Source: Gammaproteobacteria bacterium (GTDB lineage Bacteria; Pseudomonadota; Gammaproteobacteria; Pseudomonadales; Azotimanducaceae_A). Taken from it: a stretch of 64,000 nt of DNA. How positions within the stretch are numbered: position 1 is the stretch's first letter; every line of letters begins with the position of its first letter. The notes beneath the pieces were generated by a model, which was not told where the DNA came from, searched no databases, and saw only the letters and a program-made list of their open reading frames with translations. The stretch covers positions 62,001 through 126,000 of the forward strand of contig DUAT01000078.1 of NCBI GenBank assembly GCA_012960755.1, given 5' to 3'. Shown here one piece after another: positions 35,351 through 44,484 of this stretch. The translations under genes and the position numbers were made by a program.

Positions 35351-36253
35351 CTAGCTTTTGAAGTGATAGATCTTCAGGGCTTTTTCGGGAAACCGGTCAA
35401 CAAATTCATCGCTCGCCGGAAATTCACCCAGTAGTCGATAGGTTGGCTGGTATCTCTGCATCAGGTTCGGCAGGTAATCGGAGCCCAGGTAGGGACTGTT
35501 AATCGTCGCAAACACATCCGTACCCTTCCTGCAGAAACGTCTCAGCCTTTTCAACACCGCCACATAATCCCGTTCCACATCAAAGCTGCCGCGCTGACGT
35601 GTAGGCGGGTCAATAACTACGGTGTCGTATGGTCCGGGTTTCTCAATGCGAGCCCAGGACTTCAGGATATTGTAAGGCATTGAACGAACACAGCGCGGGT
35701 CATGCCCGTTCAATTCGTGGTTCTTCCTACCCCAGTTGATACTGGGTTTACTCATATCAACGCTCACTACAAGACGGGCATCACCCGCCAGGGCTGCAAC
35801 GGAGAAAGAACAGGTGTAGGCAAATAAATTCAGTACCGTTTTACCGGCGCTATAGCTTTTTAACCACGCTCTCAGGGGACGCATGTCAAGAAACAAACCT
35901 GCATTTTGATGCACACCCGGCTGAACCTTATATCGGACGCCATTCTCAACCACAACCACTGACGGCATCTCCTCGCCCCAGACGCAGGTCGAGGTTGCAC
36001 CTTTGCTGGAGCGCTGCTGATAGACAATGGACCGGGTTTGCTGGTGGGCGTCAAACTTGTTCAACAGGGTGACTATTTCGTCCAGGTTCTCTATCGGTTC
36101 ATAAGCCGTGATGAGAACAACAGGAGGGTACCAGTCAATATTGATGTGTTGCAGGCCATCGAACATGTGGCCGCGGCCATGAAATATGCGCCTCGGCTCT
36201 TTATCCGGTTGTTCGAAATGCAGTTGGAGCGCGTTTACAATGGGCTCGTACAT
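35351..36253 (-). CDS. Class I SAM-dependent RNA methyltransferase-like protein (RlmI/RlmK-type domain)
   Basis: A 300-residue methyltransferase. After an N-terminal alpha/beta segment comes the RlmI-like catalytic core: G-V-H-Q-N-A-G-L-F-L-D-M-R-P-L-R-A-W, then SAM motif I V-L-N-L-F-A-Y-T-C-S-F-S-V, V-S-V-D-M-S and motif IV V-V-I-D-P-P-T-R-Q-R-G. Relatives methylate 23S rRNA, but the PUA domain of RlmI is absent, so the RNA site is uncertain. It ends 14 bases before the Bax-like gene's stop region and is on the same strand downstream of it, suggesting cotranscription. Confidence 0.8.
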   Translation of the reverse strand: MYEPIVNALQLHFEQPDKEPRRIFHGRGHMFDGLQHINIDWYPPVVLITAYEPIENLDEIVTLLNKFDAHQQTRSIVYQQRSSKGATSTCVWGEEMPSVVVVENGVRYKVQPGVHQNAGLFLDMRPLRAWLKSYSAGKTVLNLFAYTCSFSVAALAGDARLVVSVDMSKPSINWGRKNHELNGHDPRCVRSMPYNILKSWARIEKPGPYDTVVIDPPTRQRGSFDVERDYVAVLKRLRRFCRKGTDVFATINSPYLGSDYLPNLMQRYQPTYRLLGEFPASDEFVDRFPEKALKIYHFKS

Positions 36254-36267
36254 CAGCCTTTCGTAGT

Positions 36268-37164
36268 CTACACGCTATAGATACGGGTAAAGCGATGGAG
36301 ATTGTTGTAACGAATCATGGACTGGACTTCCCGCACGTAGGGCATTCCCCGTTCAGAATACCTGATCAGGCCATTAGCCAGATGCTCTCCCAAAGAGGAC
36401 TGCTGCTGCTTTCTGGCAACAGCTCTCATGTCCCTTAGATCGTCATAGGCAACATGGGTATTGATGGTACGGACATAGTAACGTACGCCCTGTTCAACGG
36501 TATCAAAGGTCGCAACCTCGTGGCCCCGGCCTTCTTCCCGCTTCAGTGGCTTTAGGCCGCAACCCCGGTAAAAACACCAGATACCAAAGAAATTATTACC
36601 TTCTGTGGCAAATCTTGACCGGCCCCAACCTGATTCCTTCGCTGCCTGGGCGACAATCAGGGACGCGGGCACGACATCCACCCGCAACAGCAGGGCACCG
36701 ATTCGATATGCCGGTTCCTCGTCACCCGCTAAAATTTTGTATCTGCGCTCAAACCTGATCAGCTCCTGCAACTGTCCCGCTGTCAACAATTGCTGCCTCA
36801 GGAGTTTCTCTCCCATCGCCATCAACCACCGTCGCTCAAGTATCACTTCAGAATTGGCATTGTGTACCATTGGCAAGAGGTAATCATAAAACGCTTCTTT
36901 TCTCCTGCTGGTGGCGATCTGGCTAAAGTCCGGTGGCGTGTACTGATCTGCCTTGCCCAACGCCACAGAAGAGGGGTGGTAAGCCGAAACGTCCGTGACG
37001 GTGATCAATTCAGGCGGGTTATCTTTTTCAGCGACGTTGCTGGACTGAAATTCCGCTATCATCCGCTCGCTGATGAAAAATACATCTTTAGTCGAAGGCA
37101 CGAGCGTGAATGCCAGCGTCAAAGCCAGCAAAGGACTCGCTAACACTATCTTCCATGTTCTCAT
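36268..37164 (-). CDS. Bax-like glucosaminidase-domain envelope protein
   Basis: A 298-residue protein with an N-terminal signal/anchor (about 1-22: T-W-K-I-V-L-A-S-P-L-L-A-L-T-L-A-F). The C-terminal mannosyl-glycoprotein endo-beta-N-acetylglucosaminidase-type domain shows L-I-V-A-Q-A-A-K-E-S-G-W-G-R-S-R-F, whose Glu is the catalytic acid, followed by N-N-F-F-G-I-W-C and S-E-R-G. It matches E. coli Bax in layout and should act on peptidoglycan in the periplasm. The start at 37164 is chosen because the signal peptide begins there; the frame is open to 37227. Confidence 0.82.
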   Translation of the reverse strand: MRTWKIVLASPLLALTLAFTLVPSTKDVFFISERMIAEFQSSNVAEKDNPPELITVTDVSAYHPSSVALGKADQYTPPDFSQIATSRRKEAFYDYLLPMVHNANSEVILERRWLMAMGEKLLRQQLLTAGQLQELIRFERRYKILAGDEEPAYRIGALLLRVDVVPASLIVAQAAKESGWGRSRFATEGNNFFGIWCFYRGCGLKPLKREEGRGHEVATFDTVEQGVRYYVRTINTHVAYDDLRDMRAVARKQQQSSLGEHLANGLIRYSERGMPYVREVQSMIRYNNLHRFTRIYSV

Positions 37165-37512
37165 TCTCAACCAAGTCCCATGCGTTAAAACGCCCGCATT
37201 GTAGTCAAAGAATGAAGTTTTCTCCATATTTAATACAAAATAAGTTCATTATGAGTATTTACTTACATATGTAATCTCACTATATCTCTTTAATAACAAT
37301 AACTTATAAGGTATATTTGTCACTTGGAATAAAGTGAAGAAACCTTCACGATTTGTGAAAAAGCATGCGAAAAATACCGCGGAAAAAGTGACAACCAGTA
37401 GTAAAACAGGTAATCAGCGGTGCAAAATATCCGGTTTTTTAAAGCGGGCTCACGCCCGGTGCGAAAACCCGGAAAGGCGAGTCAATCCGGGGTTATTTTC
37501 CAACCAGAGAGT
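37165..37512. other. Intergenic region between Bax-like and alcohol-dehydrogenase-like genes
   Basis: 348 bases, A/T-rich on the Bax side, where its promoter should lie. The part next to the dehydrogenase gene holds two hairpins. A 94-codon rightward open frame starting at 37334 overlaps the dehydrogenase gene antisense and shows no family likeness, so I do not call it a gene. Confidence 0.6.
37445..37494 (-). terminator. Possible terminator hairpins after the dehydrogenase gene
   Basis: On the minus strand, AACCCCGGA pairs with TCCGGGTT (one bulged G) across an 11-base loop (37466-37494) and runs into TTTTCGC. A second hairpin CGGGC/GCCCG (37445-37458) follows. The T-run is short, so termination is plausible but weak. 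Confidence 0.35.
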
Positions 37513-38637
37513 CTATTTATGGGGCATGATCAGGTATTTTTCACCCGTCGCCTGTTTGGCATATGCCTTGATCGCGTCTGCGGATAGTGCCTCTGCCAGG
37601 GATACCTCCCGAGTGTAATGGCTTGCAAACGTAGTCTTGATCTCATCGGCAACCCGTTGCCTGAGTTCCTGAAACTTATCCTGACCGACTTTCTGTATAA
37701 ACGGCGTCAGTAACCAGCCACCTATTCCCCATGCCATACCAAATGCGCGGTTAAAAGTCGTTGGAGAGCGATCAAGACCACCATAGATATACACCTGTTT
37801 ATGGGTTGTAGATCCATATCGGCTGTATTCCTTGGCGGTTTTGTTAGCAGCAACTTCCATCGCCGTCAGTATTTGACCTGCTAATTTTCCGCCGCCAGTT
37901 GCGTCGAATGCAACGGTTGCCCCTGTTGCGACCAGGGCGTCTATCAGCTCAGTCATAAACCCAGGGTCGCTGGAATTGCATACATGCACCGCGCCTAGCG
38001 ATTTGAGCAACTCAACATGTTCTGTCTTGCGAACAATATTGACCAGCTGTACCTCATCAGCGAGACAGATCTTCACCAGCATCTGACCAAGATTGGACGC
38101 TGCCGCCGTGTGCACCAACGCAGAATGGTTTTCCATTTTCATGGTTTCTACCATGCCGAGGGCTGTCAGGGGATTCACAAAACAGGACGCACCTTCAGCT
38201 GCCGACGTACCTTCATTCATCACCAGGCAATTTGAAGCTGCAACGCACCTGAATTGCGAGTACATCGAACCACCAGCGACGCCCACTGTTTCGCCGATAA
38301 GGGCCTGGGCGTTCGCACCCGCAGCGACGACGATGCCCGCGCCTTCATTCCCAGCCGGTAATGACTGGTCCATTCGTGCTTGCATTGCACCCATCATGGC
38401 TTCAGGAATGTCCATGGTTGCCTTGACGTTATTCCCTGAACCCGTGACTTCAAGGGTGCTGACATCAGCGGGTCCTATCAACAAGCCCAGGTCAGAAGGG
38501 TTAATGGGGGCAGCTTCAACCCGGATCAGGACTTCATCATCCTTTGGTTCCGGTACAGCTACTGTTTCCAGCGACATCTCCAATTTGGCGCCACTCGTGA
38601 CTATCGATCTTAGTTCCAGTGAAGATTCACCTGCCAT
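37513..38637 (-). CDS. Zinc-independent medium-chain dehydrogenase/quinone oxidoreductase-like
   Basis: A 374-residue MDR-superfamily protein. It has the GroES-like start (P-E-P-K-D-D-E-V-L-I-R-V-E-A-A-P-I-N-P-S-D), G-N-E-G-A-G-I-V-V-A-A-G and a Rossmann half with A-A-A-S-N-L-G-Q-M-L-V-K. The Cys/His zinc ligands of alcohol dehydrogenase are absent, as in quinone oxidoreductases. The long loop between residues 70 and 95 is unusual for short quinone reductases and is seen in the larger 'zinc-binding dehydrogenase' group. It lies 23 bases downstream of the FKBP gene on the same strand, so cotranscription is possible. Substrate unknown. Confidence 0.82.
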   Translation of the reverse strand: MAGESSLELRSIVTSGAKLEMSLETVAVPEPKDDEVLIRVEAAPINPSDLGLLIGPADVSTLEVTGSGNNVKATMDIPEAMMGAMQARMDQSLPAGNEGAGIVVAAGANAQALIGETVGVAGGSMYSQFRCVAASNCLVMNEGTSAAEGASCFVNPLTALGMVETMKMENHSALVHTAAASNLGQMLVKICLADEVQLVNIVRKTEHVELLKSLGAVHVCNSSDPGFMTELIDALVATGATVAFDATGGGKLAGQILTAMEVAANKTAKEYSRYGSTTHKQVYIYGGLDRSPTTFNRAFGMAWGIGGWLLTPFIQKVGQDKFQELRQRVADEIKTTFASHYTREVSLAEALSADAIKAYAKQATGEKYLIMPHK

Positions 38638-38660
38638 AATGTACTCCGTGCTTTTAGTAG

Positions 38661-39161
38661 TTATTTAACTTTTATCAATTCAATATCAAAAATCAGGGTG
38701 CTGTTACCGGGAATCGGTCCCATGGTCTGCTCGCCATAACCAAGATCCGAAGGAATAAAGAGACGCCATTTGTCACCTTCCTGCATTAGTTGCAGCGCCT
38801 CTGTCCAGCCCGCGATCACGCCACTGACTGGAAAAGTGGCAGGTTGGCCGCGTTTAATCGAGCTGTCGAACTCCGAACCATCAATAAAGCGACCAGCATA
38901 GTGCGTAACAACCGTATCGGTTCGTGTCGGCGTCTTACCATCGCCGCTCTCAATAATTTCATATTGCAAACCAGAATCGGTCACCGTAATACCTGGGTTG
39001 TTTGCATTTTCAGACAGAAACGCCTGCCCTGGGTTATTTGTCATGTTGTTCATACCTCTACGATTTTTTTGTTCCGCGCATGATACAGTGCTGCCGATAA
39101 CTATCGTTAACAGCATCAGTAACGAAAATATCCTTTGATTAACCTGGATATAATTACTCAA
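38661..39161 (-). CDS. FKBP-type peptidyl-prolyl isomerase, exported
   Basis: A 166-residue protein: N-terminal hydrophobic export signal (about 10-27, possibly lipoprotein at S-C), a linker, then one FKBP domain (about 60-166). The domain shows G-L-Q-Y-E-I-I-E-S-G-D-G, V-V-T-H-Y-A-G, G-S-E-F-D-S-S, V-I-A-G-W-T-E-A-L and G-Y-G-E-Q, all active-pocket motifs of FkpA/Mip-type enzymes. The dimerising helical domain of FkpA is missing. Likely a periplasmic folding helper. Confidence 0.87.
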   Translation of the reverse strand: MSNYIQVNQRIFSLLMLLTIVIGSTVSCAEQKNRRGMNNMTNNPGQAFLSENANNPGITVTDSGLQYEIIESGDGKTPTRTDTVVTHYAGRFIDGSEFDSSIKRGQPATFPVSGVIAGWTEALQLMQEGDKWRLFIPSDLGYGEQTMGPIPGNSTLIFDIELIKVK

Positions 39162-39496
39162 GAGCCTTCCCCCGCACGCCCAATTCCATCAATACGCTTC
39201 CATAAGTTCATTACCATCTGCGTGAGCAACCCCGGCTATCAATTGTTTAAAATCGAGGCGAAGAATAACTGATCAGCCGGGTTTCTGACAGAGACGACGC
39301 CAGACACTGATTACCGGGATACAATAGCCCCCCGGACCCTCAATTCAGGTAAATGAGCGCCGGTTTATCTGCCCTTGGCAAATCTGAGTCATTCAGCGCT
39401 GGATTATGTGCCTTTCTCCATATATGATGTCGCGCTTTTTGATTCTCCTTCAAATCCAGATCTTCAAAGAAATAGATCTCAACCAGAGCCAGAGCC
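39162..39496. other. Intergenic region upstream of the EF-G2 gene
   Basis: 335 bases between the divergent FKBP and EF-G2 genes. No open frame of note, no clear hairpin-plus-T terminator and no riboswitch-like structure was seen. It must contain both promoters. Confidence 0.6.
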
Positions 39497-41590
39497 ATGA
39501 CTGAATTAAGTCGTTATCGAAACATCGGCATTTTCGCACACGTCGACGCCGGTAAGACCACTACAACCGAGCGTATCCTGAACATCACCGGGAAAATCCA
39601 TAAAATTGGAGAAGTACATGACGGGGCTGCCACCACTGATTTTATGGAGCAGGAACAGGAACGCGGGATCACAATTCAGTCCGCGGCGACAACCACGTTC
39701 TGGAAGGATCATCAGCTAAACATCATTGATACCCCTGGGCACGTTGACTTCACCATCGAGGTATATCGCTCTCTGAAGGTCCTGGATGGCGGCGTGGGAG
39801 TTTTCTGCGGCTCTGGTGGCGTTGAACCGCAATCCGAAACCAACTGGCGTTATGCGAACGAATCTGAAGTCGCCCGTATTATCTTCGTCAACAAGCTGGA
39901 CCGTATCGGTGCAGATTTTTACCGTGTTATCAAACAGGTAGAAAAAATATTAGGTGCCCATCCATTGGTCATGACGCTGCCCATTGGTACCGAAGATGAC
40001 TTTATCGGTGTGGTTGATGTTCTCACCAAAGAAGCCTGGGTCTGGGACGGTGTTGATGATCCCATGGCCTATGAGATTAAGGAATGTCCTGCCGATATGG
40101 TTGACCTGTTAACCGAATATCGGGAGAAATTGATCGAAACCGTCATCGAGCAAGACGAAGACTTGATGATGGCTTATCTTGAGGAAGGCAAAGAGCCCTC
40201 CGTTGAAGATCTAAAACATTGCGTTCGCCTGGGTACGGTTGCACTGGACTTCTTCCCCACGTTTTGTGGCTCCGCGTTTAAGAACAAGGGTGTGCAAAAT
40301 GTGCTGGATGCAGTTGTTGATTATCTACCGAGTCCCACGGAAGTTAAGCCTCAACCAGAGATTGATCTGGACGGTAAAGAAACTGGCGAATTTGCCACAG
40401 TTGATCCCGATGGACCACTGCGTGCGCTGGCGTTCAAAATTATGGACGACCGCTTCGGCGCTTTGACGTTTACCCGGATTTACTCGGGTCAACTGAAGAA
40501 GGGCGATAATGTGTTGAATACGTTTACAGGAAAGAACGAGCGAATCGGTCGAATCGTCGAGATGCACGCTGACGACAGGATCGAACGGGATTCAGCACAG
40601 GCTGGTGACATCATTGCCCTTATCGGCATGAAGAATACCCGCACCGGGCACACGCTTTGCGATCCAAAGAATCCGGCAACCCTGGAACCGATGGTATTCC
40701 CCGATCCAGTGATTTACTTCGCGATCTCGCCAAAGGATAAGGGTGGATCCGAGAGAATGGGTATTGCGCTCTCCAAGATGATGCAGGAAGACCCGTCTTT
40801 TCGTACGGATACGGACCAGGAATCTGGTGAGACCATTATTCGCGGTATGGGCGAACTTCACCTCGATATTAAAGTGGATATTCTCAAGCGGACACATGGG
40901 GTTGAAGTCGAAGTGGGTAAACCACAAGTCGCCTATCGTGAATCGATCACTCAAACTATTGAAGATTCCTATACGCACAAAAAACAAACAGGTGGTTCAG
41001 GCCAGTTCGCCAAAATTGACTATATCGTAGAACCGGCAGAATCCGGTATTGGCTTCGAGTTCGAATCCAAAGTCTCCGGTGGTAATGTACCTCGCGAATT
41101 TTGGCCAGCAGTTGAGAAGGGGTTCAAGCAGAGCCTGGTGGAGGGAGTTTTAGCAGGATATCCCTGCCAGGATGTGAAGCTGACCTTATTGGATGGCGCC
41201 TTCCATGCCGTTGATTCATCAGCTATTGCTTATGAACTTGCGTCACGTGCGGCTTATCGGCAAACAATGCCCAAAGCGGGCCCGCAGATTATGGAGCCCA
41301 TTATGAAAATCGATGTCTTTACCCCCGACGATCATGTGGGTGATGTCATCGGTGACCTTAATCGAAGGCGGGGCATGATTCTGGGTCAGGAAGCCGGTCC
41401 AACGGGAGTACGGGTAAAAGCCGAGGCACCGTTGTCCGAAATGTTCGGTTATATTGGTGATTTACGCACAATGACTTCCGGGCGCGGTAACTATGTTATG
41501 GAAATAAGCCATTACAGCCCATGTCCAAAGAACGTGGCCGACGAAGTTATCAAGGAAACACTGGAACGCAAGGCGGCCAAAGCCAAATAG
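39497..41590 (+). CDS. fusA2: Elongation factor G, second-type (EF-G2)
   Basis: A 697-residue translational GTPase with all EF-G domains: G1 A-H-V-D-A-G-K-T-T (residues 14-22), switch R-G-I-T, G3 D-T-P-G-H-V-D, G4 N-K-L-D and the domain IV-V region. It is not in an rpsL-rpsG-fusA-tuf cluster. Its [19 protein letters not shown] segment is of the kind I know from the second EF-G of Vibrio/Shewanella-type bacteria, so it is probably a paralogue beside a canonical fusA elsewhere. Paralogues may specialise in recycling or stress translation; this cannot be decided here. It stands alone. Confidence 0.88.
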   Translation: MTELSRYRNIGIFAHVDAGKTTTTERILNITGKIHKIGEVHDGAATTDFMEQEQERGITIQSAATTTFWKDHQLNIIDTPGHVDFTIEVYRSLKVLDGGVGVFCGSGGVEPQSETNWRYANESEVARIIFVNKLDRIGADFYRVIKQVEKILGAHPLVMTLPIGTEDDFIGVVDVLTKEAWVWDGVDDPMAYEIKECPADMVDLLTEYREKLIETVIEQDEDLMMAYLEEGKEPSVEDLKHCVRLGTVALDFFPTFCGSAFKNKGVQNVLDAVVDYLPSPTEVKPQPEIDLDGKETGEFATVDPDGPLRALAFKIMDDRFGALTFTRIYSGQLKKGDNVLNTFTGKNERIGRIVEMHADDRIERDSAQAGDIIALIGMKNTRTGHTLCDPKNPATLEPMVFPDPVIYFAISPKDKGGSERMGIALSKMMQEDPSFRTDTDQESGETIIRGMGELHLDIKVDILKRTHGVEVEVGKPQVAYRESITQTIEDSYTHKKQTGGSGQFAKIDYIVEPAESGIGFEFESKVSGGNVPREFWPAVEKGFKQSLVEGVLAGYPCQDVKLTLLDGAFHAVDSSAIAYELASRAAYRQTMPKAGPQIMEPIMKIDVFTPDDHVGDVIGDLNRRRGMILGQEAGPTGVRVKAEAPLSEMFGYIGDLRTMTSGRGNYVMEISHYSPCPKNVADEVIKETLERKAAKAK

Positions 41591-41660
41591 CAACCAGTGC
41601 CGGTAGAAGCAAGTGAGTCAACCGGTCTTTAGCGACGTAAAAGACCGGATGACCCAATGA

Positions 41661-42527
41661 TTATTCCTGAAAATTGAATCGATAGGTGGCCCCGTCGGAG
41701 ACAATCGTACCCGCTGTGGGTGACGCAAAATGTGTCCCTATCACGAGTACTGAAGAATCCGCTAATTCTGCCAGCTTAGCCCGACGGCATTCAGCGGCTG
41801 CTGCTTCATCGACGTCAAAACTGACTGCCCAGTCCGGTCGAGCGATCTGACATGGACTGTGAATAAAATCACCGGTAATCAGCGCCTTTTCCCCTTTGGA
41901 TTCGATCAACACACTGACATGACCAGGCGTGTGTCCAATCGTAGGGGTCAGACGGATATTAGGCGATACGACGTGATCCGTTGCGACCAGGTCAACCAGC
42001 CCGGCTTCAAATATTGGTGTCACAGAGTCCTGCATGACTGCAATCTGGTCAGCATCGTCATCCCTGGACCAATATTCATATTCGTCCCGTCCCACAAGAT
42101 AACGCGCATTGGGAAAGGTGGGCACCCATTGATCGCCATCCTTCATGGTATTCCAACCCACATGGTCAACATGCAAGTGGGTACACACGACCGTGTCTAC
42201 GGTCTCTCGCTGCCAGCCAGCCGCCACCATATCGCCTAAGAAGTTGGTCTGTAGTGCCTCATTGCGAGAGATTGCTCTTGGCTTGTCATTCCCGATACAC
42301 GTATCAACCACTAACCGAACACCCGGTGCGTCGACCAGCAAGGCGTGAATAGAGAGGCGCAAATGCCCCTCCGGCGTGACGAAATTCGGGTAGAGCCACG
42401 GTATCTCTTGCAACGCCTCAGGCGTTGCCTTTGGCATAAAGGGATATTTCTCATAATAGGCGATAGGAATCTCGGTCTCCAACAGCCGGGTTATTTTCAC
42501 TTCGCCAATTTGCCAGCTATAAGTCAC
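41661..42527 (-). CDS. Metallo-beta-lactamase-fold hydrolase
   Basis: A 288-residue MBL-fold protein with the metal motif T-H-L-H-V-D-H-V-G-W, P-G-H-V-S-V and T-G-D-F-I-H, and a last His in I-G-T-H-F. The N-terminal half (E-K-Y-P-F-M-P-K-A-T-P-E-A-L, I-D-T-C-I-G-like V-V-D-T-C-I-G-N-D-K) fits the quorum-quenching-lactonase/parathion-hydrolase-like branch. The start is a GTG at 42527 with AGGAGG 7 bases upstream; the frame is open to 42602 but lacks a ribosome site there. No signal peptide. Substrate unknown. Confidence 0.82.
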   Translation of the reverse strand: MTYSWQIGEVKITRLLETEIPIAYYEKYPFMPKATPEALQEIPWLYPNFVTPEGHLRLSIHALLVDAPGVRLVVDTCIGNDKPRAISRNEALQTNFLGDMVAAGWQRETVDTVVCTHLHVDHVGWNTMKDGDQWVPTFPNARYLVGRDEYEYWSRDDDADQIAVMQDSVTPIFEAGLVDLVATDHVVSPNIRLTPTIGHTPGHVSVLIESKGEKALITGDFIHSPCQIARPDWAVSFDVDEAAAAECRRAKLAELADSSVLVIGTHFASPTAGTIVSDGATYRFNFQE

Positions 42528-42643
42528 GAATCTCCTCCTGCGGTGCAGCACCGGCTGGTGCCCACACTGTCCAATATGTGCGCCTCCGCTACACCTTATC
42601 AAATCAAATCGCTAAAAACACAAGGTTGCCAGCACCCTGTTTC

Positions 42644-42684
42644 GATTCATGAATCTGTTGATGAATCTATTCATGAATCTATTC
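42644..42684. promoter_or_regulatory. Palindrome and 12-bp direct repeats upstream of isocitrate lyase
   Basis: A perfect 12-base palindrome GATTCATGAATC (42644-42655) is followed by ATGAATCTATTC repeats with exact 12-base spacing (42649, 42661, 42673), so TTCATGAA dyads recur. The block ends 110 bases before the isocitrate lyase ATG, a reasonable place for an operator, though function is only inferred. Confidence 0.4.
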
Positions 42685-42794
42685 GTGAAAATATGGAAAG
42701 TATTACGTTCCAAATATTCCTTTTTTAATTGCTTGTTTCACTGTTAAATTGCGCGCCCACTTATCGCAATCATCACGTTTTGGAGAGGACTGTC

Positions 42795-44396
42795 ATGTCA
42801 GCTTATCTGGAAGAAATCGAAAAATTTGCAGCGTTGAAAGAAACACAGCCAACCTGGGGTGGAATTGATCCGGAATACTCAGCCCGCATGCATTTCCAAA
42901 ACCGATTCAAGACCGGCCTGGAGATCGCGAAATATACTTCCAATATCATGCGTAAAGATATGGGTGAGTATGACCTTGACGCTGGAAGCTATACACAGTC
43001 TCTAGGTTGCTGGCATGGATTTACCGCTCAACAACTGGCCATGTCGGTTAAGAAACATCGTGGCACCATGGACAAAAGCTACATTTACCTGAGCGGCTGG
43101 ATGGTTGCTGCTTTAAGGTCTGAATTTGGTCCTCTGCCTGATCAGAGCATGCATGAGAAGACGACTGTTCCCAATCTGATCAATGAAATTTATACCTTCC
43201 TGAAGCAGGCGGACGCCCGGGAATTACGCCATATCTTCATTGAACTGGACGAGGCCCGCGAAAATGGCGGCGACGTGAACGCCATTATTGACAGGATCGA
43301 CAACTTCCAAACCCATGTAGTACCCATCATTGCCGATATCGACGCCGGTTTCGGTAACGAGGAGGCCACGTACCTGCTGGCCAAGAGAATGATCGAAGCA
43401 GGTGCCTGTGCTATCCAGGTAGAGAACCAGGTGTCCGATGCGAAACAGTGTGGCCACCAGGCAGGTAAAGTGACGGTACCCCACGAGGACTTCCTCTCGA
43501 AGATCAATGCCATTCGCTACGCTTTCCTCGAATTAGGTGTGGAAAACGGCATCATCGTGGCACGGACCGATTCACTCGGCGCCAGCCTGACTCAGAAAAT
43601 TCCGGTGTCGCAGGAAAACGGTGACCTGGCGAGTCAATACAACAACTTCCTTGAGACAGAAGAGATTAATGATCTATCGGAGTTAAAGGAAAACGACATT
43701 ACCATCCACCAGGGTGGAAAACTGGTTAAACCCATTCGTCTGGACAATGGCCTATATGCTTTCAGGGAAGGTACAGGGTTTGAGCGGGTGGTGCTGGATT
43801 GCGTTACCAGCCTGACTCACGGTGCTGATCTGCTCTGGATTGAGACCGAAAAGCCCAATGTCGAACAGATTGCCGAAATGGTGAATGCCGTGCGTGAGCA
43901 TATCCCGAATGCCAAGCTGGTTTACAACAATTCACCGTCCTTCAACTGGACCCTTGCTTTCAGGGAGCAGGTTTATGACGATTGGAAGGCGGCCGGAAAA
44001 GATCTGTGTTCCTACCCGGACCCTGCAGCCATCGACAAGGGTTTAATGAGTGAAAAATTAGATACTTCTGACCTGGCTGTCGAGGCAGACAAGCTGGTAC
44101 AGAGCTTCCAGAGAGATGCCTCCCGTGAAGCCGGTATATTCCATCACCTGATTACCTTGCCTACCTATCACGAAACTGCGCTGGGTACGGATATTCTGTC
44201 AGAAGGATACTTCGGGGATCTTGGTATGCTGGCCTATGTGAGAGATGTCCAGCGGCAGGAAATTCGCCGTGATATGTCTTCCGTCAAGCACCAGGACCTG
44301 GCGGGCTCCAATATCGGTGATGACCACAAGGAATATTTCTCTGGCGACAATGCCTTGTTGGCAGGTGGGAAAGACAATACGATGAATCAGTTCTAA
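42795..44396 (+). CDS. aceA: Isocitrate lyase
   Basis: A 533-residue glyoxylate-cycle enzyme that splits isocitrate into succinate and glyoxylate. It is the long Pseudomonas-type form: W-G-G-I-D-P-E-Y-S near the start, A-D-I-D-A-G-F-G-N, the active-site loop K-Q-C-G-H-Q-A-G-K-V (K-K-C-G-H in the short form) and N-N-S-P-S-F-N-W. GGAGAGG stands before the ATG at 42795; 22 open codons upstream are ignored because they lack a ribosome site. Its presence indicates growth on acetyl-CoA-yielding substrates, in keeping with the many CoA enzymes nearby. A terminator follows. Confidence 0.95.
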   Translation: MSAYLEEIEKFAALKETQPTWGGIDPEYSARMHFQNRFKTGLEIAKYTSNIMRKDMGEYDLDAGSYTQSLGCWHGFTAQQLAMSVKKHRGTMDKSYIYLSGWMVAALRSEFGPLPDQSMHEKTTVPNLINEIYTFLKQADARELRHIFIELDEARENGGDVNAIIDRIDNFQTHVVPIIADIDAGFGNEEATYLLAKRMIEAGACAIQVENQVSDAKQCGHQAGKVTVPHEDFLSKINAIRYAFLELGVENGIIVARTDSLGASLTQKIPVSQENGDLASQYNNFLETEEINDLSELKENDITIHQGGKLVKPIRLDNGLYAFREGTGFERVVLDCVTSLTHGADLLWIETEKPNVEQIAEMVNAVREHIPNAKLVYNNSPSFNWTLAFREQVYDDWKAAGKDLCSYPDPAAIDKGLMSEKLDTSDLAVEADKLVQSFQRDASREAGIFHHLITLPTYHETALGTDILSEGYFGDLGMLAYVRDVQRQEIRRDMSSVKHQDLAGSNIGDDHKEYFSGDNALLAGGKDNTMNQF

Positions 44397-44410
44397 CAAC
44401 AGATCCATCG

Positions 44411-44446
44411 AAAAGGGCGCAGCAATCGAAAGCTCCGCCCTTTTTT
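44411..44446 (+). terminator. Rho-independent terminator of isocitrate lyase
   Basis: AAAAGGGCG pairs with CGCCCTTTT across a 16-base loop and is followed by further T residues to 44446. It lies 15 bases after the aceA stop codon. Confidence 0.8.
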
Positions 44447-44484
44447 GTTTCGGCTCCGCGTTTACGGTAACAGCACCCGGCACG

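Noticed and set aside
37380..37500. Hairpin-rich stretch considered as a riboswitch (c-di-GMP or similar)
   Set aside because: No conserved riboswitch core could be matched, and no gene starts just downstream on the plus strand; read as a possible terminator of the minus-strand gene.
37334..37618. 94-codon open frame upstream of, and antisense to, the dehydrogenase gene
   Set aside because: Lys/Arg-rich with no motif, and its second half is antisense to a real gene.
39497..41590. EF-G gene read as the canonical fusA
   Set aside because: It is not in a ribosomal-protein operon and its sequence resembles the second EF-G type.
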